The notes: generated by a model from the sequence alone, not told the origin. 64,000 nucleotides of DNA from Mariniblastus sp. (GCA_029251085.1 JAQXDZ010000081.1:219417-283416); one strand, 5' to 3'; counted from the first letter of the stretch, positions 34,679 to 46,742 are shown. Numbers and translations: made by a program.

Positions 34679-37273
34679 CTACTCTTCTACAATCCGGCGC
34701 AACTCCCAAAAACGACGGCCCGCATAGAGACATAAAGAGACCCAACCCAAGAGACTCAAGGCAGCTCCCATCCAAAATGACTTTGGTTGGTAGCGAAATT
34801 CAACCACAAATTCGCCCGCTTGATTAAAGGGCAGTAGAGATAAATTTTCAAATCCGGCGTTCGGATCAGGTAAATATTCCGAGGCCAACAATAAATCAGG
34901 AGAGATAACCTGCTCCCGCCCAACCTCACAAATAGTCACATTCCAACCTTCGACGGGGGGAGCGTAGAACCCCAAAACACGTGGGCGATCTGTCACTACC
35001 TTGGCGACAAATCGATTGCTGCTGAATTCAGTTATCTCAATCTCAGGACGATTGGTGGCGGCCTCCCAGTCAATCAACTTAATTCCCTCGCCCCGTTCAG
35101 AAATTGGAACCAAAGGGAAAAGCACCGCCCCGTTTTCAAACTCAAACATCCATTCAATGGGCAACGCCGACGATTCGTGAGCAGGGGAGGGGAGCGGCTT
35201 GATTAAGACATCCCCCTGGTCCGATCTTTTAATGAGGCCATGAATTCGCGAATCCTGCATCCACCCCGTTCCCTTCGGATCGTAATCCCCAGCAACAACG
35301 GCTTCCCAGCGATCGATCAAGCCCTGGTAGGATTGCGGCCAGATTGAACTGAAACTACCTAACAGGACAACGTCCTCACCTAAGTGTTGCTTGGGAAACA
35401 TTGACCGTCGCTGCCAATTCACGACTTCCTCAAGCCGTTGGTCCGAGCTCACTTCGGCCCACTCAACCGGTGGTAAAGCCTCCTTTTCGCTTCGGAAAAT
35501 CCTAATTGGTTCAACACCAACTCGTTGCTGTAATTCTTTTAGTCCGGCAAGTCCCTCCGTTTCTTCTGTAAATGCTGCAACAGGAACAGTTGAAACCAAC
35601 CAGTGATTTGCGAGCGAAGTTTCAACGATCGAAATTAGAAGCACCGCTCCGAGAAGCCAGTTGGTCGAATTCCGGCCCAACCTCCCCGAGGCCCCCAACC
35701 AACCCCCTGCGAACAGCACGAATGCGACAATGCAGGTATGGAGCAGCGCCGTCTTGATCTCGATAAGCGATCCCTCAAAATCAAACGGGCCAAAAAATGG
35801 ATCTGAAATCGCCAACGGAAACCAAGCTTCGCTTCCTTGGTTCACCGCAACCCACCCGGCAAAACTGATACAAGCCAGGACTAAACTGACCGCTGCCACA
35901 CCACGCGTACGTAACTTATGAAAGTTCATCGCCGCCAGTGCCACGATCGCAAAACTGGAAATCACAAACAACTTAGCTGGATAACGAAACAAAAAATATT
36001 TTGGCAAAGTCATTACCATCCACCAATAAACACCTCCTACTTGAGGTCCGAGCGAACTTCGAAAAGAAGGGTCAGGGTGAAATTCATTAATGAACCAAAC
36101 AAGTCCATACCAACCGAACGAGCCAATAGTGAATATGCAAAAAATCCAGGAGAGCCAAACTTGTTTCTTGCTTCGCCCCCAAAATCGCAAACTGAGAATC
36201 CCTAAAATAAAAACAGCCAAACCAGCGTAGAGCGATGGCACCCACATCCGATCGGCGCCTGCAAGATTAGCAGTCCACCGTCGATTGACGGGAAATGGCC
36301 TCCCAGAAACATTCGGCCAAACCAATTCCATCATCGACCAGGGAGGCTGGCTGAATTGGTAAGCATGCCCGGCAACTCCACTGGCATCATCCAACAGTGA
36401 CTGACCGCCTGACTCGGGGGCGGTCTGACTTAATTCACTTCCGACTGCTTGGTAAAAATTCATCGCCCGGGAGGTACTTGAACGCTCGCTCAATCGCGAC
36501 CACTCCATCGTTGGCAATAACTGCACTGCCGAAAGCAAACTGGTGGCTCCGACTAAAACAGCCATTAAGATCAACGCCTGCCACCCACCCAAGCGACGCT
36601 GCAAATCAAGCCGCTTACGTGTCCGAACCCACTGAACTCCGAGGGTCACCACCGAGATCAGGCCAACGTGATAGACCATTTGCGGATCTCCGCCAAGGAT
36701 CATCATCGCGCAAACCATAGCCAAACCAAGCGCCCACTTTAGATGTTTAGTTTGGACCATCTGTAAAACACAAATCATGGCCCACGGAAACCAAGCCGCG
36801 CTTACCAGATAGATCACATTGGTCACCTGAAACAACACGACTCCACCAAACGGATAGGCGAACGCTGCCAGCGTCGCGCCTATCTTCTTCGCGCCAATCA
36901 ACCGGGAAAATTTATACGCACCGACCGCAGCCAAAGGGACGTGCATTGCTAGATAAATCCCGTAACGCGACGGATAACTTAGAAAACGGCAAAAGAAAAC
37001 TAGTTTGCCTGGATAAAAAACACTCGAAGAACCATCTCCGACCACCGGCATCCCGAAATTACAAAACGGATTCCAAAGCGGGATTTCGCCAGCCGCCCAC
37101 TGCGCATCAATCCATTCGAACAACGGATAATAGAGATAAGCAGAATCGCGAAATCCAACGACTTCGCGGCCCATCATCATCGGACCAAAAAACCAGATCC
37201 AGATCCCACCAATCAAGAGCGCAGGCCAAAACCGAAACAGAGGTGTTTTGAGTTTTTTTACGAAAGATTTCAC
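34679..37273 (-). CDS. YfhO family bacterial membrane protein
   Basis: 864 residues with about 12 to 14 membrane helices, many Trp/Phe/Tyr, and the family start VVGFRDSAYLYYPLFEWI followed by IPLWNPFCNFGMPVVGDG (residues about 35-80). Between the last helices is an extracytoplasmic domain of about 300 residues (around 540-830) with VLGFYAPPVEGWNVTI, a beta-rich segment. Members resemble GT-C glycosyltransferases and are thought to glycosylate cell-wall or membrane glycans. Catalytic residues cannot be named with certainty. It is in the same direction as the SMP-30 gene, 143 bases away. Confidence 0.88.
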   Translation of the reverse strand: MKSFVKKLKTPLFRFWPALLIGGIWIWFFGPMMMGREVVGFRDSAYLYYPLFEWIDAQWAAGEIPLWNPFCNFGMPVVGDGSSSVFYPGKLVFFCRFLSYPSRYGIYLAMHVPLAAVGAYKFSRLIGAKKIGATLAAFAYPFGGVVLFQVTNVIYLVSAAWFPWAMICVLQMVQTKHLKWALGLAMVCAMMILGGDPQMVYHVGLISVVTLGVQWVRTRKRLDLQRRLGGWQALILMAVLVGATSLLSAVQLLPTMEWSRLSERSSTSRAMNFYQAVGSELSQTAPESGGQSLLDDASGVAGHAYQFSQPPWSMMELVWPNVSGRPFPVNRRWTANLAGADRMWVPSLYAGLAVFILGILSLRFWGRSKKQVWLSWIFCIFTIGSFGWYGLVWFINEFHPDPSFRSSLGPQVGGVYWWMVMTLPKYFLFRYPAKLFVISSFAIVALAAMNFHKLRTRGVAAVSLVLACISFAGWVAVNQGSEAWFPLAISDPFFGPFDFEGSLIEIKTALLHTCIVAFVLFAGGWLGASGRLGRNSTNWLLGAVLLISIVETSLANHWLVSTVPVAAFTEETEGLAGLKELQQRVGVEPIRIFRSEKEALPPVEWAEVSSDQRLEEVVNWQRRSMFPKQHLGEDVVLLGSFSSIWPQSYQGLIDRWEAVVAGDYDPKGTGWMQDSRIHGLIKRSDQGDVLIKPLPSPAHESSALPIEWMFEFENGAVLFPLVPISERGEGIKLIDWEAATNRPEIEITEFSSNRFVAKVVTDRPRVLGFYAPPVEGWNVTICEVGREQVISPDLLLASEYLPDPNAGFENLSLLPFNQAGEFVVEFRYQPKSFWMGAALSLLGWVSLCLYAGRRFWELRRIVEE

Positions 37274-37448
37274 GCGTCTATCCTAGTCACTCACGGAAGC
37301 CAAGATAACCGCTCGGCTCTGCTTCCATTGGATTTCCACATACAAAAATCAGTTCTCCATAGATAATTGATTACCGTTCGGAGTAGCTAACAGCACCCAC
37401 CGAGGGTTAAACTGGAAAGGGTTCATTCAAACGAGATTGAGGTGCATA

Positions 37449-38996
37449 GTGACGGGCTACATAATACTGGGTGTAATCTTTTTTGTCGTGCTCATGATTG
37501 CAGTGCACGATCTAACACAAAAAAAACATCCGATCCTCCGCAACTTTCCCGTGCTCGGACACGGACGTTACCTGCTCGAAGAACTCGGCCCCAAACTACG
37601 CCAATACATTGTCGCGGGCAACAACGAAGAACGTCCCTTCACCCGCGACCAACGACACTGGATCTATCGCTCTGCAAGCAAAGGTAACAATTACTTCGGC
37701 TTCGGAACCGATAACGACCTGGAACAAACCTCGGGCTACTTGATCGTTAAACAATCGACGTTCCCCATTCACGACATTCAACCGGATGATCCTAACTATG
37801 ATCCGGATTATCGCATTCCTGTCGCCAAAATTTTAGGTGGCCCGCGAAATCGAAAACTCGCCTTCCGCCCCGATTCTATTATCAACGTTTCAGCGATGAG
37901 TTATGGCTCACTTTCGGCGCCGGCAGTCCAGGCCATTAACCGAGGGTGTGCGATAGCCGAATGCCTGCACAATACGGGGGAAGGGGGGATCTCGCCACAC
38001 CACGATTTGGGAGGTGGTCTGATCTGGCAACTTGGCACCGGATATTATGGAGCCAGACGAAACGATGGAGGACTCGATGAAAACAAATTCGTCGAAGCTT
38101 GCGATCAATATCAAGTCAAAGCAATTGAAATCAAACTGAGTCAAGGTGCAAAACCTGGTCGCGGTGGCGTTCTACCGGCGAGTAAAGTAACCGCTGAGAT
38201 TGCAGATATTCGCGGAATTGAAATTGGAAAAAGCTGCCTCTCACCGAACTCCCACCTTGAATTCTCTAACGCTGATGAACTTCTCGACTTTGTCGAACGG
38301 CTCGCCGAAAAGTCTGGTCTACCCGTTGGAATTAAGTCCGCCGTAGGGGAACTTAATTTCTGGCAAGAACTTGCCAGGCTAATGGAGACGCGCACCCGCG
38401 GAGTCGATTTTATCTGCATTGACGGCGGGGAAGGCGGAACCGGCGCCGCACCGCTTACTTTTTCCGACCACGTGTCTCTGCCTTTTAAACTTGGATTTTC
38501 GCGAGTCTTCCGTGAGTTTGCTGAACTTAATCTCCAGGAAAACATCACGTTCATCGGTGCTGGAAAACTAGGATTCCCGCATGAGTCTCTCGCAGCAATG
38601 GCGATGGGATGCGACATGATAAACATTGCCCGAGAAGCCATGCTTGCCATTGGCTGCATTCAAGCCCAAGTTTGCCACACAGGCAAATGTCCGACTGGCG
38701 TCGCAACGCAAAACCCATGGCTCATGCGAGGCCTCGACCCAACTGATAAATCGGCAAAACTTGCCAATTTCATTCTCACCCTCAGAAAAGAAATTCTTCA
38801 GCTAAGCCATGCCTGTGGAGTGGAACACCCCGGCCTGACCACTCCCCATAGCTTTGAAATCCTCAACGAAGGATTCCAGTCACAAAGCCTTAGTGAGTGT
38901 TTCCAGTTACAAGATACGTCGACCACTCCCTCCCCAAAAGATCGTTCGTCAATTATTGATCTCATGAACAATCTGCCAACCGTCAAGAACCACTAA
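37449..38996 (+). CDS. FMN-binding glutamate synthase family protein
   Basis: 515 residues from the GTG at 37449, which has GAGG six bases upstream (the TTG at 37437 does not). An N-terminal membrane helix (about 4-22) is followed by a gltB-like TIM-barrel domain. The barrel contains IGGPRN-like start residues (here ILGGPRNRKL), SYGSLSAPAVQAINRG, TGEGGISPHH, GGEGGTGAAPLTFSDH and MGCDMINIAREAML. The cluster CIQAQVCHTGKCPTG provides the three Cys of a [3Fe-4S] centre. Such proteins (GltS-like without the glutaminase domain) probably transfer electrons between a reductant and glutamate or another substrate, and the membrane anchor is a distinguishing feature. Confidence 0.9.
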   Translation: MTGYIILGVIFFVVLMIAVHDLTQKKHPILRNFPVLGHGRYLLEELGPKLRQYIVAGNNEERPFTRDQRHWIYRSASKGNNYFGFGTDNDLEQTSGYLIVKQSTFPIHDIQPDDPNYDPDYRIPVAKILGGPRNRKLAFRPDSIINVSAMSYGSLSAPAVQAINRGCAIAECLHNTGEGGISPHHDLGGGLIWQLGTGYYGARRNDGGLDENKFVEACDQYQVKAIEIKLSQGAKPGRGGVLPASKVTAEIADIRGIEIGKSCLSPNSHLEFSNADELLDFVERLAEKSGLPVGIKSAVGELNFWQELARLMETRTRGVDFICIDGGEGGTGAAPLTFSDHVSLPFKLGFSRVFREFAELNLQENITFIGAGKLGFPHESLAAMAMGCDMINIAREAMLAIGCIQAQVCHTGKCPTGVATQNPWLMRGLDPTDKSAKLANFILTLRKEILQLSHACGVEHPGLTTPHSFEILNEGFQSQSLSECFQLQDTSTTPSPKDRSSIIDLMNNLPTVKNH

Positions 38997-39071
38997 CCTG
39001 CCACAAACCTGAATCGTCACCTATTAAATTCGCGACGCTTAAACACTATCACAAATAAGACCTCCGCAAAC

Positions 39072-39908
39072 ATGACATCTGAAAACACGCCCTCGTCTGA
39101 GCTGACAGTAGCAATCAATGCCGCAAGAAAGGCCGAACAGATACTGTCGTCTTATTTCTCAGACCTTGCGTCGGCAGAAATTCGCACAAAATATACAAAC
39201 GAAGAATTTCAAGGCGTTGTCACCAAAGCTGATATCGAAGCAGAGCGGGCGATTGTAGATGACATCCGAAGACAGCTACCTGACCACCAGTTCCTTGCAG
39301 AAGAAGAGCATACAGCGACGCTCGAGAGCGAACACCTTTGGGTAATCGATCCGCTCGATGGAACGAACAATTTCGCGCACGGCATCCCTCATTTCGCGAT
39401 CTCAATCGCCTACTACCGGAAGGGAGCCCCCCAATGTGGTGTGATTCTTAATCCGACCACCGGTGACCTCTTTACCACTCAGCGCGGGAAGGGCTCGTAC
39501 TGGAATGCCAATCCGGTTTCCGTCAACCAACATCAGTCTCTTGAAAACACGATGATTGCCGTAGGATTTTACTACGATCGCGGAGCCATGATGAAAGCCA
39601 CGCTCAATGCCGTCGAAGCGCTCTTTCACCAAAAGATTCATGGAATTCGCCGGTTCGGAACGGCCGCACTTGATCTTGTCCAAGTTGGCCTTGGTCGATT
39701 CGGTGGTTACTTTGAATACGAACTCTCCCCCTGGGATTTCGCAGCCGCCCGATTATTTGTCGAAGAAGCTGGAGGTACCGTTACTACTTGCAAAGGAACA
39801 CCTCTCCCTTTGGAGAAAAGTTCAGTTCTGGCCACCAATTCAAAACTCCACCCACTGATCCTGGAAATTGTTTCTCAGCACGCCGATTTCCAACAGCCCG
39901 GGATCTAA
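39072..39908 (+). CDS. Inositol monophosphatase family protein
   Basis: 278 residues of the IMPase/FBPase fold. Motifs are the early AEEEH (Glu for metal), VIDPLDGTNNFAHGIPHF with both metal-binding Asp residues, and the late SPWDFAAARLFVEEAGG. A metal-dependent phosphatase for a sugar or inositol phosphate, or a nucleotide (CysQ-like), cannot be separated by sequence reading alone. It lies 75 bases after the GltS-like gene and may be in the same transcript. Confidence 0.92.
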   Translation: MTSENTPSSELTVAINAARKAEQILSSYFSDLASAEIRTKYTNEEFQGVVTKADIEAERAIVDDIRRQLPDHQFLAEEEHTATLESEHLWVIDPLDGTNNFAHGIPHFAISIAYYRKGAPQCGVILNPTTGDLFTTQRGKGSYWNANPVSVNQHQSLENTMIAVGFYYDRGAMMKATLNAVEALFHQKIHGIRRFGTAALDLVQVGLGRFGGYFEYELSPWDFAAARLFVEEAGGTVTTCKGTPLPLEKSSVLATNSKLHPLILEIVSQHADFQQPGI

Positions 39909-40025
39909 CTCTTTTTTCTTATCGCGGTTCCAGTTACCACTTTATAATCTATGATGCCACCTTGAGGTTTCAGTGAGCTCTCTTAAACGCTGCCCATTTC
40001 CATTGACCCAAAACTGACAACACCG

Positions 40026-40736
40026 ATGAAGAAAAACCTAGTTGCCATATTCCTCACTCTGGCACTAACGCATTATGCCGTCGCACAGTCGGAGCCACAG
40101 GACCCTCACGACTCATCGCGATGGCAGGCTGACATCGCCAAATTTGAAGCCGCTGACAAGAAGAAAATGCCACCTAAAAACGCCATTTTGTTCGTTGGCA
40201 GTTCCAGTATTCGCCTGTGGAACCTAAGCAAATCTTTTCCCAACTTAGTGACCATCAATCGCGGATTTGGAGGGTCACAACTCGCCGACTCCGTTCAATT
40301 CCTCGACCGAATTGTTCTCAACTACGAACCTCAATCGATTGTCATGTATGCAGGCGACAATGACATCAACGCTGGAAAATCTCCTCAACGAGTATTCGCT
40401 GATTTTGCGGAATTCGTAGCCATCGTTCGAAAAAAACTACCCTCAACCAAAATCCATTTCGTGGCGATTAAGCCCAGCATCAAGCGGTGGAAACTAGTAA
40501 CACAAATGAGAGAGACTAACGAACTTATTAAATCTTACTGCGAGGCAGATGATCAACTCTTCTTTGTCGATATCGATCAACCAATGATGGGAGCCGACCA
40601 AAAACCTCGGCCTAAGTTGTTCGCGAAAGATGGCCTCCACCTCAACGTCACTGGATACATCCTGTGGAATGAGGTGCTAACCGACAGTTTCCGCCAGTCC
40701 GGTTGCCTTGAGAATGCCAAGAAAACTTCCCAGTAG
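40026..40736 (+). CDS. Exported SGNH/GDSL-type hydrolase
   Basis: 236 residues with a signal peptide (about 1-20, ending AVAQS). The SGNH features are FVGSSSIRLW (nucleophile Ser near residue 60 and oxyanion residues), the GDNDIN block, and the late KDGLHLNVTGYILW with the catalytic Asp and His. The substrate is unknown. Family members act as esterases, often on acetylated glycans. The gene ends 16 bases before atpC on the opposite strand. Confidence 0.9.
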   Translation: MKKNLVAIFLTLALTHYAVAQSEPQDPHDSSRWQADIAKFEAADKKKMPPKNAILFVGSSSIRLWNLSKSFPNLVTINRGFGGSQLADSVQFLDRIVLNYEPQSIVMYAGDNDINAGKSPQRVFADFAEFVAIVRKKLPSTKIHFVAIKPSIKRWKLVTQMRETNELIKSYCEADDQLFFVDIDQPMMGADQKPRPKLFAKDGLHLNVTGYILWNEVLTDSFRQSGCLENAKKTSQ

Positions 40737-40752
40737 CTGACCAACCGAAAGC

Positions 40753-41148
40753 TTAGGCTTTGGAGGCGATTCGAATTTTCGCCTGAGCCTGAGCGATCGC
40801 CTTTTGCTTCATTTCAGCCAACGCTGGTGATGACGCCGATTCCGCCTCAGCGGCCTCAAGTGCTGCCTTCGCCGCCGCAAGATCAATCTCAGCGACGTCC
40901 ATGCTTTGCCCTGTCAAAACCGAAACCACGTTGTTCTCAACCTGGACGTTGCCGCCCTCAACGTAATATCTCGATTCCTCAGAACCAACACGTGCCCGAA
41001 GTTCCCCCGGCCCGAGTCTACCAATCATCGGGGCGTGCCCCGGCAAAAAACCAGCTTCGCCATCGAAGAGCGTGAGTGTCACAGCATCGACCATCTGATC
41101 AAGCGTCGTTTTTTCAGGTGTGACGATTACAAGTTGTATCTGTGCCAT
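40753..41148 (-). CDS. atpC: ATP synthase F1 epsilon subunit
   Basis: 131 residues of the epsilon/delta type: an N-terminal beta-sandwich with MAQIQLVIVTPEKTTLDQ, FLPGHAPMIGRLGPGELR, and an Ala/Glu-rich C-terminal helix hairpin. It couples rotor and F1 and can inhibit hydrolysis. It is the last gene of the operon, 109 bases after atpD. A hairpin lies in that gap. Confidence 0.96.
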   Translation of the reverse strand: MAQIQLVIVTPEKTTLDQMVDAVTLTLFDGEAGFLPGHAPMIGRLGPGELRARVGSEESRYYVEGGNVQVENNVVSVLTGQSMDVAEIDLAAAKAALEAAEAESASSPALAEMKQKAIAQAQAKIRIASKA

Positions 41149-41224
41149 AACATTGCTCTAAATACGCACGAAAACTTTTTAAAAAGCCGGACTCAATCTA
41201 CCGCTCAACGAACAAAACCGAGAA

Positions 41225-41249
41225 GCAGCCGAGTCTTTCGATCGGCTGC
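41225..41249 (-). terminator. Hairpin between atpD and atpC (attenuator or mRNA-stabilising element)
   Basis: GCAGCCGA at 41225-41232 and TCGGCTGC at 41242-41249 form a perfect 8-bp stem with a nine-base loop. No long T run follows on the minus strand (TTCTCGGTTTTG), so I call it a weak terminator, attenuator or 3'-end stabiliser that could lower atpC relative to atpD. Confidence 0.45.
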
Positions 41250-41257
41250 CCTCAAAA

Positions 41258-42709
<1,452 letters not shown>

Positions 42710-42775
42710 TCAATTTTCAGTTTGATTTAGCTTCTATACTCAGCAAGCCGAAGCACCGACTCACATTCTCTTTAT

Positions 42776-43669
42776 CTATCCCTCTAACGCCTCGACACCA
42801 CCAATGACTTCCATAATCTCACCCGTAATCTGGGATTGTCGAGCACGGTTGTAAGTTCTTGAAAGCATCTTGATCATGTCATTTGCATTTTCAGTCGCAC
42901 TCTTCATCGCAACCATTCGAGCAACTTGCTCACTAACAGCCGCATCGAGAAAGCATTTAAATAACTTGATCTTAAAACTTGTTGGGACGACCTCTTCTAA
43001 AATACTCTCTGCCGAAGGCACGAACTCGTAAAGCGACGTCTTACCAGAGGCGTCAGAGTCATCGTCCACCACCTCAGCACCTTCAATTTTCCCTAGCGGC
43101 AGCAAGGTCTCGTTAATAATTTCTTGCTTCGCGACCGAAATAAATTTTGTGTAGGTTACGTCGAGTCGATCCAGGGTTCCCTCTGCGTAGGCTCGAAGAT
43201 ACCGGTTGGCGATCATTTCAACTTCAGCGTACAACGGTTGGTCGTCGAAATTTGTAAACGACTCAGCCACTGCCATGTCACGGAAATTAAAACCCGAAAT
43301 CCCTCGCTTGCCACTCACCTCGAGACTAACGTTTCCGATCTCGCTCGACAGCGCTTCGTAGGTCTTTGCACCCAGACGAATTGCGTTTCCGTTGTAACCA
43401 CCGCAAAGGCCACGGTTTCCAGTCAACACCAACAACGTCGCGGATTTCGTTTCCTCAGGCGCTTCCAACAGCGGATGCGAAACCTCAAGACCAGCACGTG
43501 CCAAATCAGCGACGACAGAAGTGATACGTTTCGTGTAATCACTTGCCGAGGTCGCACGATCCATCGCTTTTTTAAATCTTGCAGTCGCAATCAACTCCAT
43601 CGTTCTCGTAATCTTTTTAATATTACGGATCGACTTGCGACGTTTATCAAGTGCTCGGGCGTTGGCCAT
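42776..43669 (-). CDS. atpG: ATP synthase F1 gamma subunit (rotor shaft)
   Basis: 297 residues. Start MANARALDKRRKSIRNIKKIT, given here only in part, and end RAYNRARQSQITGEIMEV-like (here YNRARQSQITGEIMEV) are the conserved coiled-coil termini of gamma. TGNRGLCGGYN marks the central domain. It turns inside the alpha/beta ring. A longer-than-average acidic loop (VVDDDSDASGKTSLYEF) sits around residue 200. Confidence 0.97.
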   Translation of the reverse strand: MANARALDKRRKSIRNIKKITRTMELIATARFKKAMDRATSASDYTKRITSVVADLARAGLEVSHPLLEAPEETKSATLLVLTGNRGLCGGYNGNAIRLGAKTYEALSSEIGNVSLEVSGKRGISGFNFRDMAVAESFTNFDDQPLYAEVEMIANRYLRAYAEGTLDRLDVTYTKFISVAKQEIINETLLPLGKIEGAEVVDDDSDASGKTSLYEFVPSAESILEEVVPTSFKIKLFKCFLDAAVSEQVARMVAMKSATENANDMIKMLSRTYNRARQSQITGEIMEVIGGVEALEG

Positions 43670-43818
43670 TTATATTTATGGGAAATTTCCGGTTGTCTGC
43701 AGCTCGAGATCGAGCTCGATTTCTAACCTTCAGTTTCCGTCCTTCCTTCGTGCCTTACTTCTTAGTTAACCAGAGATCGGCTCAAGTGACTCCTCGGAGC
43801 AACCTGAGAACCTCTGCA

Positions 43819-45345
43819 CTACTTAAACGATTGATTAAATTCGTCGATGGCAGCGACCACCATTTGGGTGACCTCATTGTCAGCCTTCTTCATCACAGCA
43901 CTGACATCTTTATTTTCGTTCAGGCTATCCCAAACATTTTGTTTTTTCGTGTGGATGTGTTCCAGGAACTCTTCTTCCCACCGGCGAACGTCAGCCACAG
44001 CAACGCCGTCCAGCTTTCCAGATGTACCCGCGTAAATAACCATGATCTGGTCACAAACGTGAAGCGGCTTGTATTGCGGCTGCTTCAGCAATTCAACCAT
44101 CCGGTATCCACGGTCCAAGTCAGCTTGAGTCGCCGCGTCGAGATCCGTTCCCAACTGAGCGAAGGCTTCTAACGCTCGGAAAGCCGCCAACTGGAGACGC
44201 AAACCACCCGCCACATTTTTCATCGCTGAAACCTGGGCATTACCTCCAACGCGGGAAACCGAAATACCGGCGTTCATCGCAGGTCGAACACCCGAGAAGA
44301 ACAAGTCGGGTTGAAGGTAAATCTGACCGTCGGTAATCGAAATTACGTTGGTTGGAATGTAGGCGGAAACCTCGCCTTCTTGTGTTTCAATAATCGGAAG
44401 CGATGTGATCGAACCACCACCCAGTTCGTCGCTGAGCTTTACACTCCGCTCTAACAAACGAGAGTGACAGTAAAACACGTCGCCCGGGTAGGCTTCACGT
44501 CCCGGAGGACGTCGCATTAGCAAGGAAAGTTCGCGATAAGCAACCGCCTGCTTCGAAAGGTCATCGTAAACAATCAAGCAGTGACCGCCAGCGTACATGA
44601 AATGCTCAGCCATCGCCGTTCCGGCGTAAGGAGCGATGTACTGCATTGGTGCGGGTGAACTTGCACCAGAGACGATCACCGTGGTGTAGTCCATGGCTCC
44701 ATTCTCTTCAAGCTCTTTGATGACGCCAGCAACCGACGAATCCTTCTGACCGACAGCAATGTAGAAACATTGAACGCCAGTCCCTTTTTGGTTGATGATC
44801 GCATCAATACCGATGGCAGTCTTACCGGTCTTACGATCGCCAATGATCAATTCGCGTTGTCCGCGACCAACCGGAGTCATCGCATCAACCGCCTTGATAC
44901 CAGTTGGCATCGACTCGGTTACCGGCTTTCGCTCAGCAACACCCGCCGCAATGATTTCAACAGGACGAGTCGCATCTGAATTGACAGGCCCTTTTCCATC
45001 GAGTGGATTTCCAAGCGGATCAACAACGCGACCAACAACCGCATCACCAACCGGAACGGAGAGCAAGGTTCCCAACGACTTAACCTGGTCACCTTCATTG
45101 ATCTTGAGGTAATCACCGAGAATGATAATACCGACCGAGTTCTCTTCAAGGTTAAACGCAAGACCAATGATTCCCCCAGGGAATTCAACCATCTCACCGG
45201 CGGCAACATTCGTAAGGCCATGAACACGGGCAATACCGTCGCCGACTTCCAGCACGGTTCCTACTTCGCGAACATCAATCTCGCTCTCAAAGTTAGTGAT
45301 TTCCTGTTGAATCACCGAGGCGATTTCGTCAGCACTGATTTTCAT
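43819..45345 (-). CDS. atpA: ATP synthase F1 alpha subunit
   Basis: 508 residues from the ATG at 45345 ([13 protein letters not shown]), the usual start of the family. The frame upstream to 45396 adds 17 residues without support. P-loop [10 protein letters not shown], the Arg finger region [10 protein letters not shown] and [20 protein letters not shown] are clear. It is separated from atpG by 149 bases, somewhat longer than the other gaps, and that gap contains a small self-complementary stretch (GCTCGAgaTCGAGC). Confidence 0.98.
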   Translation of the reverse strand: MKISADEIASVIQQEITNFESEIDVREVGTVLEVGDGIARVHGLTNVAAGEMVEFPGGIIGLAFNLEENSVGIIILGDYLKINEGDQVKSLGTLLSVPVGDAVVGRVVDPLGNPLDGKGPVNSDATRPVEIIAAGVAERKPVTESMPTGIKAVDAMTPVGRGQRELIIGDRKTGKTAIGIDAIINQKGTGVQCFYIAVGQKDSSVAGVIKELEENGAMDYTTVIVSGASSPAPMQYIAPYAGTAMAEHFMYAGGHCLIVYDDLSKQAVAYRELSLLMRRPPGREAYPGDVFYCHSRLLERSVKLSDELGGGSITSLPIIETQEGEVSAYIPTNVISITDGQIYLQPDLFFSGVRPAMNAGISVSRVGGNAQVSAMKNVAGGLRLQLAAFRALEAFAQLGTDLDAATQADLDRGYRMVELLKQPQYKPLHVCDQIMVIYAGTSGKLDGVAVADVRRWEEEFLEHIHTKKQNVWDSLNENKDVSAVMKKADNEVTQMVVAAIDEFNQSFK

Positions 45346-45444
45346 TGATTTCCTCGTTATTTTTAAAAGACAACCTCTCGGCCATCCTTGCTTCAACCAA
45401 TTGAAGTTTGTTTTATTTTTAAAGCCCCAGGATCTACTCAGTCA

Positions 45445-46065
45445 TTATTCTGACGTCGTGAAACGATCCAATTTTTCACGAATGGCATCCGAAGCACGCT
45501 TAACCGCTCGCGCCCGAACCTGAGACAACTGGTTTACAACACTCCCGTCATAAACCGTATCACCCACCCGCACTACAATTCCGCCAAGTATTTCAGGATC
45601 GACTAAAACCTGAAGGCTGACATCTTTACCAAGCGTCTTGGACAACTGGTCCGTGATTCGCCCGACCACCTCACTGTCCATTGGAGACGCCGATGTCACA
45701 ACCGCTTGAACACGACCCGACATCTCATCACGCAAAGTTTTCGCCGACGAAGCAATTGCACCGAGACAGTCAAAACGACCTTTGTTACCCACGACCTTAA
45801 GGAAGTGAAGCAAGCCTTTTTCGACTTTCCCCGCGAATGCTTTATCGAGTAGATTCACTTTAGATTCCACTCCGACTCTTGGAGACTCCAAGGCGTCCCG
45901 CAACCCTGCAACACCGTTAATCGCTTCGACAACTTCGCCGAGTTCGTCGACCAGTTGGTCAACATTCCCAGCATCCGCTGCGAACGCCAAAAGCGCCCGA
46001 GCATACACATCGCCCAACTGCTGTTGGTCGCTATCGAAAACCGTTGGTTGTTTCGCTTCTACCAT
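45445..46065 (-). CDS. atpH: ATP synthase F1 delta subunit
   Basis: 206 residues. The N-terminal helical bundle (VYARALLAFAADAGNVDQL) and the C-terminal segment VDPEILGGIVVRVGDTVYDGSV are the signatures of the delta/OSCP family. It links the stator stalk to the top of F1. Position between atpF and atpA is canonical. Confidence 0.96.
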   Translation of the reverse strand: MVEAKQPTVFDSDQQQLGDVYARALLAFAADAGNVDQLVDELGEVVEAINGVAGLRDALESPRVGVESKVNLLDKAFAGKVEKGLLHFLKVVGNKGRFDCLGAIASSAKTLRDEMSGRVQAVVTSASPMDSEVVGRITDQLSKTLGKDVSLQVLVDPEILGGIVVRVGDTVYDGSVVNQLSQVRARAVKRASDAIREKLDRFTTSE

Positions 46066-46109
46066 CGAAAGTGACTACCTAATCAGTCGTTGATTGATCT
46101 AAACGGCAA

Positions 46110-46655
46110 CTATGCCCCGGTGGTGAACTGCTCGAGTGATTTCTCGATTAAAGCGGAGTGATCCGATTTGTCGAGCGATCGCCCTACGATACTGCCAGCC
46201 AGACTAACGGCCGAGTCCACACTCGATTCCGCCAAATCCCGTACTGCGGCGGTCTTCGCCGCTTCAATCTCAGCCAACGCACGCTCTCGAGTTTTCTGAG
46301 CTTCGGCTGCCGCCTCCGCCATGATCTTCTCTTTCGCGTCGTTTGCTGTTGATTTCGCCTCGGCAATTAAAGCCGACGCCTCTCCGTCTGCACCAGCCAT
46401 CTTTTCTTGATAGGCGGTGAGCTGTGCCTCCGCCTGCTCTTTTGCGATCCGGGCGGCTTCGATGTCATCCACCATCCGCTTTTCACGCGCGTCCAAACCC
46501 TCGACAATAGGCGTCCAAGCAAACTTGAACAGCACTGCCAAAAGCCCGGCAAAGATTAAGAGAGAGAAAATTAGCGTATCGACTCTAAGCTCCAAGGGAG
46601 GGCTGGCCGCCCCGGAAGCAATCAAGCCTGCTAGACTTTGGTTCAACATCATCAA
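46110..46655 (-). CDS. atpF: ATP synthase Fo b subunit
   Basis: 181 residues with an N-terminal membrane helix (about 27-47, TLIFSLLIFAGLLAVLFKF), then a long Ala/Glu/Lys-rich coiled coil to residue 160. It is the stator stalk. The start is taken at the first Met of MMMLNQS. The second or third Met is equally possible. Only one b gene is seen, so the stalk is probably a homodimer. Confidence 0.95.
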   Translation of the reverse strand: MMMLNQSLAGLIASGAASPPLELRVDTLIFSLLIFAGLLAVLFKFAWTPIVEGLDAREKRMVDDIEAARIAKEQAEAQLTAYQEKMAGADGEASALIAEAKSTANDAKEKIMAEAAAEAQKTRERALAEIEAAKTAAVRDLAESSVDSAVSLAGSIVGRSLDKSDHSALIEKSLEQFTTGA

Positions 46656-46742
46656 TCTTCACCAAGTAAGAAAATCAAACTGAACAATTACCTCAGGTCT
46701 GCTCAAAAACACACAATTGGCTTTTGAGCTAATACCCAAGAT

